Of a stretch of 64,000 bases of DNA, positions 34,034 to 47,300 are shown piece by piece. Numbering within the stretch: position 1 is the stretch's first letter; each line of letters begins with the position of its first letter. The translations under genes and the position numbers were made by a program. The DNA comes from Ischnura elegans. Lineage: Eukaryota; Arthropoda; Insecta; Odonata; Coenagrionidae. Location: the NCBI RefSeq assembly GCF_921293095.1, contig NC_060252.1, positions 46,686,881 through 46,750,880 on the forward strand. The letters run 5' to 3'. The notes below the pieces were generated by a model. It did no database searches. It had not been told where the DNA came from and saw only the letters and a program-made list of their open reading frames with translations.

Positions 34034-37000
34034 CTATGACATATATATGGGCCATACATAGAGTGTGTTGGCATTGTCTCTTTGCTCAAGGGGATCCCTT
34101 GCGTAATGGAGAACTTCCTGAACCACTTGTTCCGTCACTGAGGCTGACAGATGACCCTGTTGAATTGACACGCCTGCTCGGCCTGGGACCAAGTTCAAGT
34201 CGATGGGCTGAGCAGAAACATGCTGTGAAACTGTGTGCTGAGCAGATGTTGCAGCTGAGGTAACCACTTGATGGTTCTCGAGGCCATCATCAGGCAAGAT
34301 GCTCTCAGCTTCCTCTTCCGTTATCTGCTCTGTTTTGCTAGTGTCTGTGGTCACCACCAGTTCTGTACCTAGGAGGGTGCCTGAAGGGTCCATGGTATGG
34401 TGTTGAGGTGACCCTGTCAAGCTGGAATGGTGAACCTGGTGGTCCTGGCTATCCGAGGGCGGGGATGGATCGCCATCTGATGCCAGGGTCTGGCTTCCGT
34501 TGGATGCCAAGGGGTCGGTGGTAATGGTTGTTACGGTTGTGACGGTTGTCTCCCGGTTGTGCGTCTGCATGTGGCGCTTCATGTCAGAGCGCACTCGGAA
34601 TGGCTTGCCACACACTTCACAGGGATGAGGCTTTTCTCCTACAAGAACAATCAAATAAGCATATTGTTAGTACTTCACTGCTTACTGATGAAGTAAAATC
34701 ATGGAATTCATCTGTTTCAATAATACAGGAAATTATGAAGGCCATGCTTATTCTTAGTTATATATATTTTAATCTTTATGCATGAAATGATGCTGCCATG
34801 AAAAGAATTTCAATGCAATCTAGATAGCCCTATGTTGATAAGCAGGAGTTCACTAGTTTCGTGCATGCAACTTTTCGGTAAAAAAAGATATGAAGCACAA
34901 ATTCTCAATATTTTCAAGAAATTGCTCCGAATATAAAAGCTAATGGTTGACAGTGGGAACAGAATTATTCATGATATACCTTCTACATTTATTATAAGCG
35001 GAAATATAAATATGTACCAAAAACCTAGATTACAAGGGAGTGAGGCAAATTGCATAGTACAAACTAACACGAAATTATAACAACTTTTTAAGCTAACTTT
35101 TGCAGTCTAATAAAGGAATAAATGCCATATGTATTACGGATATTAAAATTAGCGATAGAAAGCATTGTGGACGTTACAATTAAGGCTATAAAAAATTTGG
35201 GTGATATCATTTAGACAACCAAAGTCTACAGAGGCATTGGCAAAAATTGGTTTTCATGGAATCATTATCTCATCATCGTCAACAATCATCTAAGTAGGTG
35301 TGATGCAGCCCTCCAATCAATTCTCAAATCAGCAAATCTCCATCACCAACACAATTCTTGTTTTACATCCTTCATCACCTGATCTACGTATTTCTTCAGA
35401 AGCCTAACACTGCTGTTCTTCCTTTCATCTGTCCTTCAATGATAATTTTTCATTATTCCATTGCACCTCATGACGTGGCTGATAAAATTTTCCCCTCTTC
35501 TACCCAAGGTTTTCAAAAGATTTCTCTCTCTCTTCTTTGAACTTCCTCATTACTCGCATGATATACTCTACTTGATCTATATCATTCTTTCGAACGCTTC
35601 CAACTTTGATTTCTCCGTTGCTATCATCTTCCATGCTTCACTACCATAAAGTAGCAAGCTCCAAATGTCCAGTGGATCCATCACATTCGACCGATATACC
35701 CTCTAGAGAAATCCCTGATCAGAGATCCGCATGAGGGTCTAGTTTACTACCATAATATTTTACTCAAGAGAATGCCACCAAGTATTTTATATGAAGCAGC
35801 TGCCCTCATTAGGATAATAATGTGGTAGTTTCCACTTGCCTCCCACATATCAGTACTTAACCCATTACAGCAAATGTTACCACTCCTGCAGTGATATGAA
35901 TGTTACTGTACCTACCACAGCGGTTGCTAACTTCACTCACATCAGTAAGAGCTGCAGCCCACCCCTGCGGGTGTAGGGAAGCATAATTGTTGGCAGCCTT
36001 CCGTCACCATGTCACCGCTTCTCCACAGGTTTAGGTATAATTTCAAAGGCCTACCCAACCAAATGATAGACTAATATCCCAGGGGTCACTTTTGACCATG
36101 ACCACTATTTGAGCAGTTAAGTCCCTTAAATTGCAGGTAACCTATATAACTAGACATCAAACCACCATATGCAACCCTATGGATGCACTAGGTGGCTTTG
36201 AGCTTAGCCACAAGTGGATAATATGAATTTATGGTTAGCAAATTTCAGTTAATGACCTCTTAAGACCTATTTTATCTACTTCCCCTCACAAAATATCAGT
36301 GATTTTGAGCTCGATTCACTGCTTGGACCAAGTGTACATTTTCAAGCAGTAAATTATGCAATACTAAATATGTAGAAATACTGTAACTGAAATGAAGATT
36401 ATCTCAGAAACTTTTCTTTAATATCCCAGGAATATATCTTGAAATTTCTCAAATTGATCCATGAATTAGCGAATATTTGACTTGTTAAGGTGAGTCTAGG
36501 AGGAACAAATGGACAGCAAGAATAGCAAAGGATGGCCTCAGCATAAAATTATATGACAGGTAACAAAGGATGAGAAAGAGAGGTACTGACCAATTTTGAA
36601 AAGATAAGCTCAAATGAGAATAATGGAGATCTGCATCAAACCAATCTTAGTCCTATCAACAACAGACTTTCACATGAATACAATTCTTATCCATATATGT
36701 TTGCAACTTTTCCATTACTATTCTACAATAAAACAATTTTCATTAGGGTTACAAGTGTAAATATTGCAAAACTTCTCCTAAGAGTAACCCTACACATCAA
36801 CAGGATTAGAATGAATAAATGCCAATTGATTGATAATTGATTTTCAAGAAATTATCAAACAACATAACCTTATTACACCTTGAAAGGGCAATTAAAATAC
36901 TATGACAAAGTAAATAGCAAAAATGATTCATACCTTGTCTTTACCAATAATTTACAAAAAATGTTTTCTAAATTTTTGGTCATTACATTTTGTTCCTCAG

Positions 37001-40000
37001 AGAAATGACGTTGCCACAGACAATACATATGAATACTTAAAAGGAAAACAAATATGAAATAATTGCTTCAAAATGGTTCAACAATAAACAATGGACCTTT
37101 AAACCGAGAACCAATGAAGTAATAAAAATAAAATTCATATCATTACATACAAACAAAATCAATTGACTTTTATCCCTTAATTGATAGTTTTCAAGCTCGA
37201 TGATAGATGGGAGAGGAGAAAGAAAGTAAGACAAAATATAGTGAGTGATTACAGTGGGAGAGAAGTGAGGACTGAATTTACCACATGTGAAAAATGAAAG
37301 ACATGGGATTTGGTTACTATCTAAAGAAAGGAGTTAAAGAATCGAATTATAGTAACACTTATTAAACAAACATCACATGGTCTTTGAATGAATATGGAAA
37401 AAGTATATAATGTAATGATGGAAATTAAAGACTCACCAGTGTGGATGCGGCGATGATTTTGAAGGTAGCTTGAAGCACGGAAGCTCTTCTCACAAAAGTC
37501 ACACTTGTAATTCTTTTCACCGGTGTGGATCCGCCGATGGACAATAAGGCTGTACTTGCGAGCAAAATCCTTCCCGCAGTACTCGCACTGGTACTGCTTC
37601 TCGTCCGAATGGATGGATATGCAGTGGTACTTGAGGTCGCCCCATTGCCGAAAGTGACGGCCGCAGTACTCGCACTTGTACGGTTTATCGCCAGAGTGAA
37701 GACGCATGTGGACCTTCAAGGCACTCGCCGCGAAGAAGCTCTTCCCGCAGACTTCGCACTGATGAGGCCGCTCCCCGGTGTGGCTCCTCATGTGATACAC
37801 GAGTGAATTGCGGTGGTTGAAGACTCGCCCGCAGGTCGGGCAGGTCATGTGCTCGATCTTCCGGACGCTGCCCCCTCCACCACCCCCGGAACCACTACCG
37901 CCACCCTTCCTCGCCTTCTTCCTCTGGTTTCCGGAGTGGGCCGACTCCGGGTGTTCCTCCTGGATGTGGTGGTTGAGCTGCGCCCGACTCTGGAACGCCC
38001 CTCCACACGCCTCGCAGACGTGCTGATGCACCCCTATCCCCTGCCCGTCGGTTGAGGCGTCGTTCACACCGTCCCCAGCCCCACCGCTGCCGGGGTTATG
38101 CTGCCGTCGGCGAGCCGGACGGTCCAGGACGTCGCTATCCCCCCATTCCTCATCGTCTTCTTCATCCTCCTCGTCGTCCTCTTCCGCGAAAAACGTGGGA
38201 ATCCACTCGGTCTGCTGCTGATCCTTCTTGGTCGTGACGACCACTGTTTCTTCCAAGACGGTCCCGTGCGTCGTGATGGTGTGGTGCGGCTGCTGCTGGT
38301 GATGTTCCTCTTCTTCTTCCTCTTCGTCCGGACCGTGGACAAGGTTCATGTGAGTCTCGTACGCTTTCTGTCGTCGGAATGTCTTGTTGCAGTGGGTGCA
38401 GAGGAAAGCCGGTAGCTCCACACCTGGGGGTTGGTCTTGGTGGTGGATGATGTGAATTTCCTTTTGCGGCATCTCTTCCTGAGCTCGCGACACGACGTGT
38501 TGGCTCTCGTCCACTAAGGTCATCTCCACAGTTTCGACTTGAGCCAAGGGTTCCTCCTCGTGTTTGACCTCCGTGTCCTCCTCCTTCACTTTCCTCTGGG
38601 ATCGTTCGTTTTCGAGCAGGGGTTCGTAATGGCACTTGAGGTGCTCGAAGAACTTATACTGGCTAGGGAACGCCTGGCCGCAGAGCAGACACGTGAACGG
38701 ATTCTTCTTGACGCCATCGACGGATTGATCCTGCGGATGCATTTGCTCCTTGTGGGCTTCGTAGTCGCCTTGCGAGGCTAGCCCCTCACCACAAATCTCA
38801 CATTTGTAGCACTTGACGTGCACCTGGGACAGTTTTTTCTTCTCCTCACTATCCATCACCAACGTGTTCCCTTTAAGTTTGGGCGGTATCCTCTTTTTGT
38901 GGGGAAGACTTCGATCAGAAGGGCCCAATATTCCCTCTGAAGTTCCTGTCTCATAGTCTAAAGCCTCGAGTTCCTCCCTAGTACAGACCTCTTCCATTTC
39001 GTCTTCATCCTCTAATTCCTCCAATATTTCCTCCTCTTCTCCCTCCTCCACGATTCCCTCACCAAGTTCATCCGCTTCCTCACCCACCTCCATCATTTCC
39101 ATCACCTCACCATGCTCGTTTTTCAAAGTAGTACCTAAATTTGAGACAGTGACGTACTGAACACCATCGACAACGGGGGAGTTCGTATCTAGCATATGCA
39201 CAACAGAAGATTCCTCGATTTCAGTTCGAAACCTTTTCAGCCTGTTGCGCACTGCGGCACCCTGACCCATTATGGCCTTTTTCGGATGCGGCAGAATCAC
39301 ATGGAGCTTTGCATAAGAGTTGTCATCCTGATGGGGTTGACCATACGGTCCATCCACATCCCTGGTGCGAATACGTGGCGAAGATACAACCAATTCATCA
39401 GCTTTGTCATGACTGCTACTAACTACACTACCATCTTCCACAGCCTGTATGTAATCTACCACCATTGTGGACGACACCGGTTTATCAGTGGTCACAACGA
39501 CATGAGTGTCTTCAGGGTGCAGACCCTTGCCCACCCCTATCAAACCCTGAATCTCGGCGGTATTCATTATGACGTTAGTTGCATCGGATACGCACACTGG
39601 CAAGTGCTGCTGGGTTGGTTGATGTTGCTGCTGGTGTTTCTGTTGCTGCACTAACTGAACTAAAGCAGCTGCCAACCTACGATCCTCTTCCGTTAGGTGC
39701 GGCAGCATTATATCTTCTACCACACTAGTAGCAGCTGTTTCGCTGTAATGACCACTGGTAGCCACAACCATACCATCTGTGTCTGGAATGTAAGCCCGCG
39801 AAACGACAGGCAATGATTCGGTACTGTGATGCACGGAATGGTGTTGGATATGGTGGTGGTCACTATTTCCTGTTGAGACAGGACTCAACAACGTAACGCG
39901 ATTTCCCACTGAAGTTCCACTGGTAGGAACTGTCGTATAATAGGCACCTTCCTTGAGCTGCGACGAAGAATGAGTCTGATTTTTGCTTCCATCAGCAGGC

Positions 40001-40341
40001 ACAGCTTCCATAATATCAACAACAAGTGCATGTTGCCCTGAAGGCATCTGCACGACGTGGGCAAGCATTTCTTCCCCTTGACCCCCATTTCCCGACAAAG
40101 TAGAGGCTGTCAAAGTGTCAGACTGAGAATCACAATCACCCAGGTGTTCTTGTGGCTCTTTCGAAATTGTTTGCTCCGACTGAATGGTCATGTATTGCGT
40201 ACCGACATCATCTGACGAGATGAGACTAACTTCATCTCGACCGCCTTTCACACCATCGTGGACTATTTTAACTTCCTCATCAAGGTGAGATACAAGCTGT
40301 ACATTCGTCATTAGCTCGCCTGATCTCTCAGGATTATCCAT
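34034..40341 (-). CDS. C2H2 zinc-finger protein, ten fingers, two coding exons
   Basis: Coding exons 40341-37437 and 34638-34034 on the minus strand join in phase 1 to give 1,169 residues and a stop. The start ATG at 40341 is chosen because the exon's acceptor (GCAG before 40389) removes upstream ATGs and its context is strong (AAAATGG). The first 420 residues are Gln/Ser/Thr/His-rich, followed by an acidic block near 427-450. Dispersed C2H2 fingers begin near residues 510, 549, 644 and 772. A Gly-rich linker (811-823) precedes six clustered fingers joined by TGE/SGDKP-type linkers. The third of these has FRQWGDLKYHC, the fourth FARKYSLIVHRRIH, and the last (in the 3' exon) FRVRSDMKRHMQTH. 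A nuclear DNA-binding transcription factor is inferred. The orthologue is not recognised, so no symbol is given. The large exon is much more GC-rich than its surroundings. Confidence 0.88.
35260..35710 (-). repeat. Decayed LINE 3' region
   Basis: On the minus strand one frame reads LLYGSEAWKMIATEKSKLEA followed by FERM (35560-35665), the C-terminal signature of RTE-like LINE ORF2 proteins (normally LYGSE.W...K...LEAFE). A CATCATCGTCAACAATCATC tail follows. Stops and frameshifts make it a fragment. Confidence 0.65.
36480..36660 (+). repeat. LINE 3' fragment
   Basis: A stretch with GGAACAAATGGACAGCAAGA and ending GCATCAAACCAATCTTAG resembles the coding end and tail of RTE-like LINEs, in the opposite orientation to the fragment at 35260-35710. 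The tail motif is complementary to the one at 17605-17630. Confidence 0.4.
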
Positions 40342-40825
40342 TTTGATGTCCTCATTCCCATTAAAAAGTGAGAATTTTTTTAAAGACACCTGCAACATAA
40401 AATCCCTTGCGTCATACATCGAATAATGTTCACTAACATGTAAAATCAACTGCTTAAATATTGTTTGAAAATCATTGTACTCTTGCCATCATTCATGCAA
40501 GACGCTTGAAGCTAACAAGTGATTGTTCACATATTATCGGTTCAAGGTAAGGAATTCAGTAACACCATCTTAGGTTGGCCATAGATAGCATCTATTGTCA
40601 ATGATCATAAATTACTGGAAAGAATGGCCAAAATCAGCATACGTGATGTAAATTCAAAGTTTATTTAGGAATTCATAATGTAAACATTGACATAACGTGT
40701 AGAGGACTCCAAAGAAAGCCATCAAAATGAACAATTGACAAACGAGTGCAGTTGCAAGGTCACACTTTGTGTAAGATGATCACTGAAGCTGACACCATAG
40801 TTTACCACAACAGTTGATACTTACC

Positions 40826-41045
40826 CTATAATTCACAGCACCATTTATATTAAGAACATTTGCCGAAGTTGTTTTCTTCTTATTTCACCCAAATATCGGT
40901 CCGAATGACCACACAATCCATTAGTACCAGAGCACCGATGCAAAATATGACAACAATGCCTCCATTAACCGGAAGTCGACAAGCTTCGTAGGTGGCAGGG
41001 CTGTTCTGGTTTCGTTCAATTTTCGTCAGAATTCCGGTCGCAGCC
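40826..41045. promoter_or_regulatory. Probable bidirectional promoter of the zinc-finger gene and NUDCD2
   Basis: On the minus strand a strong donor (AGG before GTAAGT, exon end at 40825) suggests a 5' UTR exon of the zinc-finger gene, joined to the acceptor at 40389. On the plus strand a donor GTAAGT at 41046 follows GGTCGCAGCC, suggesting a 5' UTR exon of NUDCD2. The two first exons face away from each other within about 220 bases. CCGGAAGT at 40969-40976 is an ETS/GABP-type site, common in head-to-head housekeeping promoters. There is no TATA box at an obvious position, and transcription start sites were not assigned. Confidence 0.6.
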
Positions 41046-41325
41046 GTAAGTGTTTATTATCATATCTAATGCATGTTTGCTGAATTATTTGATTGGAAAA
41101 GTTAGTTGTTCTTGCTATTAAATAAGTTAGTGGAATTGTTTTGCGACTTCATTTTGATTTTGTATCAATATTTTCGAGTGTGGTGAGCGCGGTGATAGTG
41201 TGACAAATGACTCCCATAATTTAATTACATTCAAAACTGAATGTGAATCGTTGTTTTGTTGGCTTCACGGATATAGTTTGAACAAGGGTTTTACCCTCTC
41301 TGATTTACCTCCATCAGAAAACATC

Positions 41326-44300
41326 ATGCCTTTAGATGACCTTAGCCACTTCGATGAAAAGAGTGGAATTGTTCCGTGCGCAACACCATGGGGTAGATGG
41401 TGGCAGACAGTTCAAGAAGTAAACATTGAAGTGACCATACCTCTTGGAACCCGGAGCAAGGATATTAAAGTGAAACTTGTCTCCAATGAAATCGAATGCA
41501 CTGTTTTGAATCAGCTTATTTTCAAAGTAAGTCATGAAGCTCTACAAAGCAAATGCTACTCGACAACTACTCGGAAGTCATTTTCGAGGGAAGAGGATCC
41601 AGCCTCTTATGAAAATTATTCATGAATTAAAAAAATAACCGAATTAGCGTGTATAGATGTCGCGTAGAACCTAGATTTATGAACCATTGGCAATAATTAA
41701 TTCTTGCGAACCATTGATTTTCTTTGGAAATATAGCATCATTTGAAAATGAATTTCATATGCTTACATAATCCTTGGATTTATGTAATTACAGGGGAAAC
41801 TGTTTGGAGTTGTCCGGTCGGATGAAATGATTTGGACAATAGAAGATGGAAACAAGTTATGGATAGTACTATCTAAAATTCCTCAGAAAAGGAAAGACGA
41901 AGTTTGGGAAGCCCTTTTAATGGATAATTATGCTGCAGACCCTTATACGTTCCATGAGATGCGGAAGAAAATGGACCTAGAATGGTTTCAGATAGAAGTG
42001 AGTGCATTATTGGTAATACGAGAGCTTGCAGTATCTGGTGTTCGTGTTACTATTAGGGTTAATGAAAGAAGTATTTGATTATTCTCGCCTCATTTTAAAA
42101 TTGCAGAGTTGAAACTGCCCCTTTACCAAAAGTTAACGGAGATGCAATGTAAGGATTACCTACTTTCCTGGCATCTGCGAGACTTGCTTTGAGATGTTGA
42201 TGCCAGTAAGTCATTGCTCAACCGATATTACAAGGATTATAAGTAAAGGTACGGAATAATGAAATAAAAAATTGGGTTTTTATATCAGCGACATTTCCGC
42301 TGTAGCAAGGGTGGGAAACCTGGAATAGAATTGGGCGCCAAATGAGGAAAATTGTTATGTAGTTGTACAAGGTGAAGCGAAAGGGCTATCGTGATTACTT
42401 AGGTGGTAGATCCCACGTAGCACAAAATATCTACTAGATGTCAATCAAATATCAAGAACGTCTTCAGCTTCATCTAGGAAATATCTTGTAATATCTTCTG
42501 GGCGTCTTCTAGTCATTTTCTAGATATCTGAATGCCCACTTTTCTGATAGACAATATATCTTGAGAAGATATTTTCTAGATATTCATATATTCAAATGGG
42601 ACCCACTGCAACAATTCAGTATAAAGGACTCGAATATAATATGTTTCGGTATAACAAGAGTTTTTTTCAACTAACAAGCTGCTAGTGGAGCAGGAGGTGA
42701 TGGTAGTGCCTTCTGGAAATTCTTTCCGAATATTTGAACTTTCGCTTCTTTCTAGTGGGCCATTCCACCGTTACGTACGGGACATATGTACTAATTTTTA
42801 CAGCTTTAAAATATTATTTCTGCTCTTAATATTTTCTGTATTTCATTGAAACAGCTATAAATTGTTAGGTGTAGACCTAAGCTATTTTTCAAGCTACAGT
42901 TTTGGCTTTAGCCCTTTGTTGTAACTGTTGCAAGAAAAAATAAGTGCCTGTTACGTACGGGACAAGCTGGGTCAACCACTTGTTTGGCTCATGTTATGAA
43001 AAATGATATTTCAGCTCAATTAGAATTTTCATAATGCTGTGCTATTTTTTTTCATATAGCTTAAAAAGGATGCTTCAAGTACATATGTTTAACATTATTA
43101 ACAAAAATTTTTAAACTAAGTTACAATTTTTTTACCTTTTGTTACGTACGGGACAAGGGTGTTACGTACGGGACATTGTACACTTCAGGTTAAAAGTTAT
43201 TGAAAACAGGCAGAGATAACATGGTCAAAAACACATTTATCAGAAAAGGTTGTTAAGCCAATTACAACATAAGAAGATCATATGTTTATAAGCATTATTT
43301 TCTTGATCAATTAACTTGTATTTGCTTAGCTTAATTATAATACAATTAAGGTATAAAAAAATTATACAGCTTCTTTAATCTTGTTACTATGGTATTATTA
43401 AAAAAAAGGAGAAAGATACCTGAGTTCATATTTTAAGATCTTTAAAGTTAAATTTTCCATCGTCTTTTTTTGTTCAGCACTATAGGAGGAGAAATAGCTT
43501 TAATCACCTCCGTCTCTCTATTGTATACAATACAATCGGGCAGCATTGGCCATTTATAATGTTCTGGGGACTGGTGGGTACCATCAGGGGTACAGCTAGG
43601 AATTAAGGCTAGAGGAGGTTTTAGGGGTGACTAATAGTGGGGATCTGGGGGGGTATGGAATACCTGCCAGGGCAAGCAGGAGGTACGGGGACTCTCCCCC
43701 AGAAATTTTTTAAGATAAATGGTTCAAAATGGGAAGTTTTACAGCTTTCTGAGGGATATTTTATTAATCCTTACACTTTTCTATAAGTAATATTAATCCA
43801 ATTAACTAATTTAGATTTGGGGGGTGTTTATCCCCCAAACACCTCCCCCCCTCGCTGCGCCCCTGGGTGCCATGACTGTAACTTACAGTTGCTTCTCTGA
43901 GACAATTTCTGTGATTTTGCCTCAAAATAAATTGCCATTTTATAGCACTAGAATCCACTGACCTCTGAATTCTGTCTTCACTTCAACAAACAGGTCTAAA
44001 TTCAAGTTGATATCTTTAAAATGTTTCTGTCCTGAAAAAATTTCATTCGTATTGCATATCACGTGAAAGCTAAGGATATCTGGTGCTGCTTGAACATTGT
44101 CTCAAGGCTTTACTTTGATGATGGTATCATTTATTAATCTTCTCCAGCATAATATGCCTTAAACAAACAAATATTGAACAACAATACAATAAAACTTGTC
44201 TTTGAACAAACTACTGAAGATTCTGATGCAAAATCCTTGGCAGATTGAATAGAGCATCATTTTCATCCTCACTACTCTTAACATTCAGTCAGTTCTGCAT

Positions 44301-47300
44301 TCAGGAGAACTGATATGAGCTTAATTTTTTAGCCTAAGTTTGCCTGCTATTCACTGTCATTTTTTCCCTTTCATACTTTTTCTTTGTCGGTAATATTTTC
44401 TCTTCGCTTTTTTCTTAATTAATTTATCCTCTTACTTTTTTTTTAAGAACCCATCATGATCAAATGCATTTAGTTTACTACGCATTCTCTTTACTCTAGC
44501 AGCAGCAGTTGCCTAAGGTTTTTCCACCTCCATTTAAATTCTGAAAAAGCATCAAATTTCTTATTTTCAAAGTTTCAGGCATTACTCAGTGGTGCTTATG
44601 TAAACTTACTTAAATAAAAATACTTCATGTAGTCCACATTGATTATTTTCTGACCTTGATTCCCTCGTAGTAATCAGTCACAAAAATAACATATGCTATA
44701 ATCACTCACGCACTGAAACATGTATTACGTGTTGGCTAAAGGCGACTGTAAATTCTAGTATCATCAAACATCTAATCGAGAACAACTATCTTAGTGATTT
44801 CACATCTGAGATCTACCACACACTGAGACAAAAGAAATTAAGTCCCCACTTTTTGTCATGAAGAACTGGAGATTAATGAGGTGACAAAATCAAATGAAAC
44901 GCAGGAATTAAAAAGTCATGTTTTACCATTTCATTCACCTTACTTTTTCTAACCTTCTCTACCCGCCCTCTATGCACCTAAAATTTTACTTGTTCTTCTG
45001 TTTACTACAATGCATACTTTCAACCACAGCACCTACTCCTCTGCCACTTTGTCATTTCATGACATAAACGTAATACCTGGCCCTTCTATTAACCGATGCC
45101 AAACTCCCCAACCCTGAGTGCCCAGAGCACAATTTTAAATTTAAATTACCATAGGCCTAGACTTTTCTGGCCTAAATGTAAATAACGCTTCATTTTATGT
45201 TTTAGAATTAAATATTATCAAAATTTAGTAATGATATGACATAGTGAATTCATTTTTATGTATATTGCATATTATGTTATGTAGTGTCCCGTACGTAACG
45301 TTACGTACGGGACAGAAAGAAATTGAACATTAGGGTATGTTTAAATTTAATTATTTTTTCACAACATCATAATCATTTAGTTTGACACAAAACCTGTTTA
45401 GAAAATTGTATTTTGAGTAGCTGTTTGTCAAGAAACTTGGTGAAAAAATAAATTTATCTATTTTATGTTACGTACGGGACAAAGAAACAATCTATTTTTA
45501 AACATTGTCTTTTACCATTATATTATCGCAAAATTAGGATAAATTTGTGATAGAAACTCTTATACTGTACTATATTTTGATATTATAATTACCAAGACAA
45601 ATAAAAGTAGCATTTAGTCAAGCATTGATATGGCAACTCAACCTATGAAAGTGGCAATTTTTGAACAGCTGATGAAGAGACGACTTTGAACCTAGGTTAC
45701 CAACATATTTAAACATATTTGACTAAAATTCTTAGTAAATACTCATAATATAACCTTATGAGAAGACAATCATGACATAATAAGTTAAATATAAAAAAAT
45801 ATTTTTATTTCCAAAAGTTACCTATTTTCATGGAATGGCCCTAGTAGGGACTTCCTCCTCCGATGAGTACATAACTGTGATGGGCGCGACTGGATTTGGA
45901 GCCCCTTATTCGCCAATTGGCGGATTGGCGGCGGTTTCTAGAACTATTTTCCCTGCGCGTTATGGTTACTAATTTTTTATCAACAAATCAAAAATTTTAT
46001 CAAATTTTATTTGTTATTACAGCAAAAATTAGTAATTAATAGGAAATTTTACAGAAAAAAATACTTAATTTGATTTTGGACGATTGTCGTCATCCACTTC
46101 ACGATTACTGACACAAGGGGTATAAACTTTTATAATGTCGTTCTTGAAGGCTTCAAAAGTGTCAGGGCCCACCGAGTGACTGTGGTATTTTCGCCTCACA
46201 TATTCGTAAAGGTATGAATCGAAGTAGTTGGCTTTGTGAGGAGTATTTTTCAAAGTCCTCTTGATAGCCGACCATGTAGCTTCAATCGTATTTGTGTGGG
46301 CACCTGTATCCGAATCCTGGAAATGCACATTGTGTTGGACCTTTAAATGTTTAAAAGCTTCTTTTTCTAAACAATTATAGGCCTACCAGCAATCAGAAAT
46401 GATCTCAGTTCCAGGCAATACCCATTTCTTAATAAAACCAAGTAATTCCTCAGCTGACCTATTAGGAACCACTTGGAAAAAACATTTTTTCGTCCCCCTT
46501 TCAATTCCACCAAACACTCATTCATCCTTCACATACCTTCCTCTTCCATACTTCATTTTTCCAAATTTACTTTCATCAATTTCAACAGTCATTCCCAATC
46601 CTCCAATTTGAGTACTTTCTTCAATCAATACAGTCTCATACACTTCTCTACAAAAACTATACCAATCCATCACTGTTTTATCCGTCACTTTCAAAACTGC
46701 CATATTGTACTTTTGCATACACTGCCCTAACCATTGACTAGTCAATTTTAAAATTTGACGTATACTTAGATGACTACATATTGAAAAACCAAGAACCCTT
46801 TCTTACAGATCGTGAACATTCATGCAGATTATTTTGAGTTTGATTTTTACATACCTATTCATACCCATCAGTCATCTTTGTTCTCTTGGTTAATTTTATT
46901 TGCCTTTCACACTTAGGAAATTCATAACTTGACGCAATCAAAACTTCATTCATACACCAATTTAACACACACTTTTGTCCGTAAACAGGCAATAAGGCGA
47001 AATATCCGCTAGAATATTTAACCTCTCTTAAAAAACATTCATCCAAATTCTTATTGTAATCCACTTCCATCAAAGTCATGTTCGAACGTTTTATGAAATG
47101 GTAACTTCGATAATCCGATTTGTTGATAAAAATTTAGTAACCATAAGGCGTAGGGAAAATAGTTCTAGAAACCGCTGCCAATCCGCCAATTGGTGAATAA
47201 GGGGCTCCAGCTCCGATTCACCCCTGTGATGTATTAATGGTTTTAGCAATGTTTGTTACGGTAGTACAAAAAATTTATTTTAAATTAATTAAAAAGAGAC

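Larger units (their letters stand above)
34639..37436 (-). other. Intron of the zinc-finger gene
   Basis: A 2.8-kb intron interrupting the TGEKP linker before the tenth finger. The donor is GTGAGT (minus strand, complement of 37431-37436) and the acceptor is TTGTAG (complement of 34639-34644). It contains LINE-derived fragments at 35260-35710 and near 36500-36660; the rest shows nothing recognisable. Confidence 0.85.

Noticed and set aside
37525..38781. Several plus-strand ORFs of 60-105 codons opposite the zinc-finger gene
   Set aside because: They are shadows caused by the GC-rich repetitive finger codons on the minus strand and have no motif of their own.
39196..39654. 152-codon plus-strand ORF
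   Set aside because: Antisense to the coding exon of the zinc-finger gene; no recognisable domain and no promoter evidence.
40342..40449. Upstream ATG (40449) as start of the zinc-finger protein
   Set aside because: A good acceptor at 40390-40391 implies the segment above 40389 is intron, and the ATG at 40341 has the better context.
41200..41317. In-frame upstream extension of NUDCD2 before MPLDDL
   Set aside because: It has no ATG in that frame, and a strong polypyrimidine tract and CAG acceptor at 41317 place the exon start just before ATG 41326.
42770..45481. CRISPR-like array, because of the repeated 15-mer
   Set aside because: Spacing is irregular (15 to over 2,000 bases), one copy is inverted and the genome is eukaryotic.
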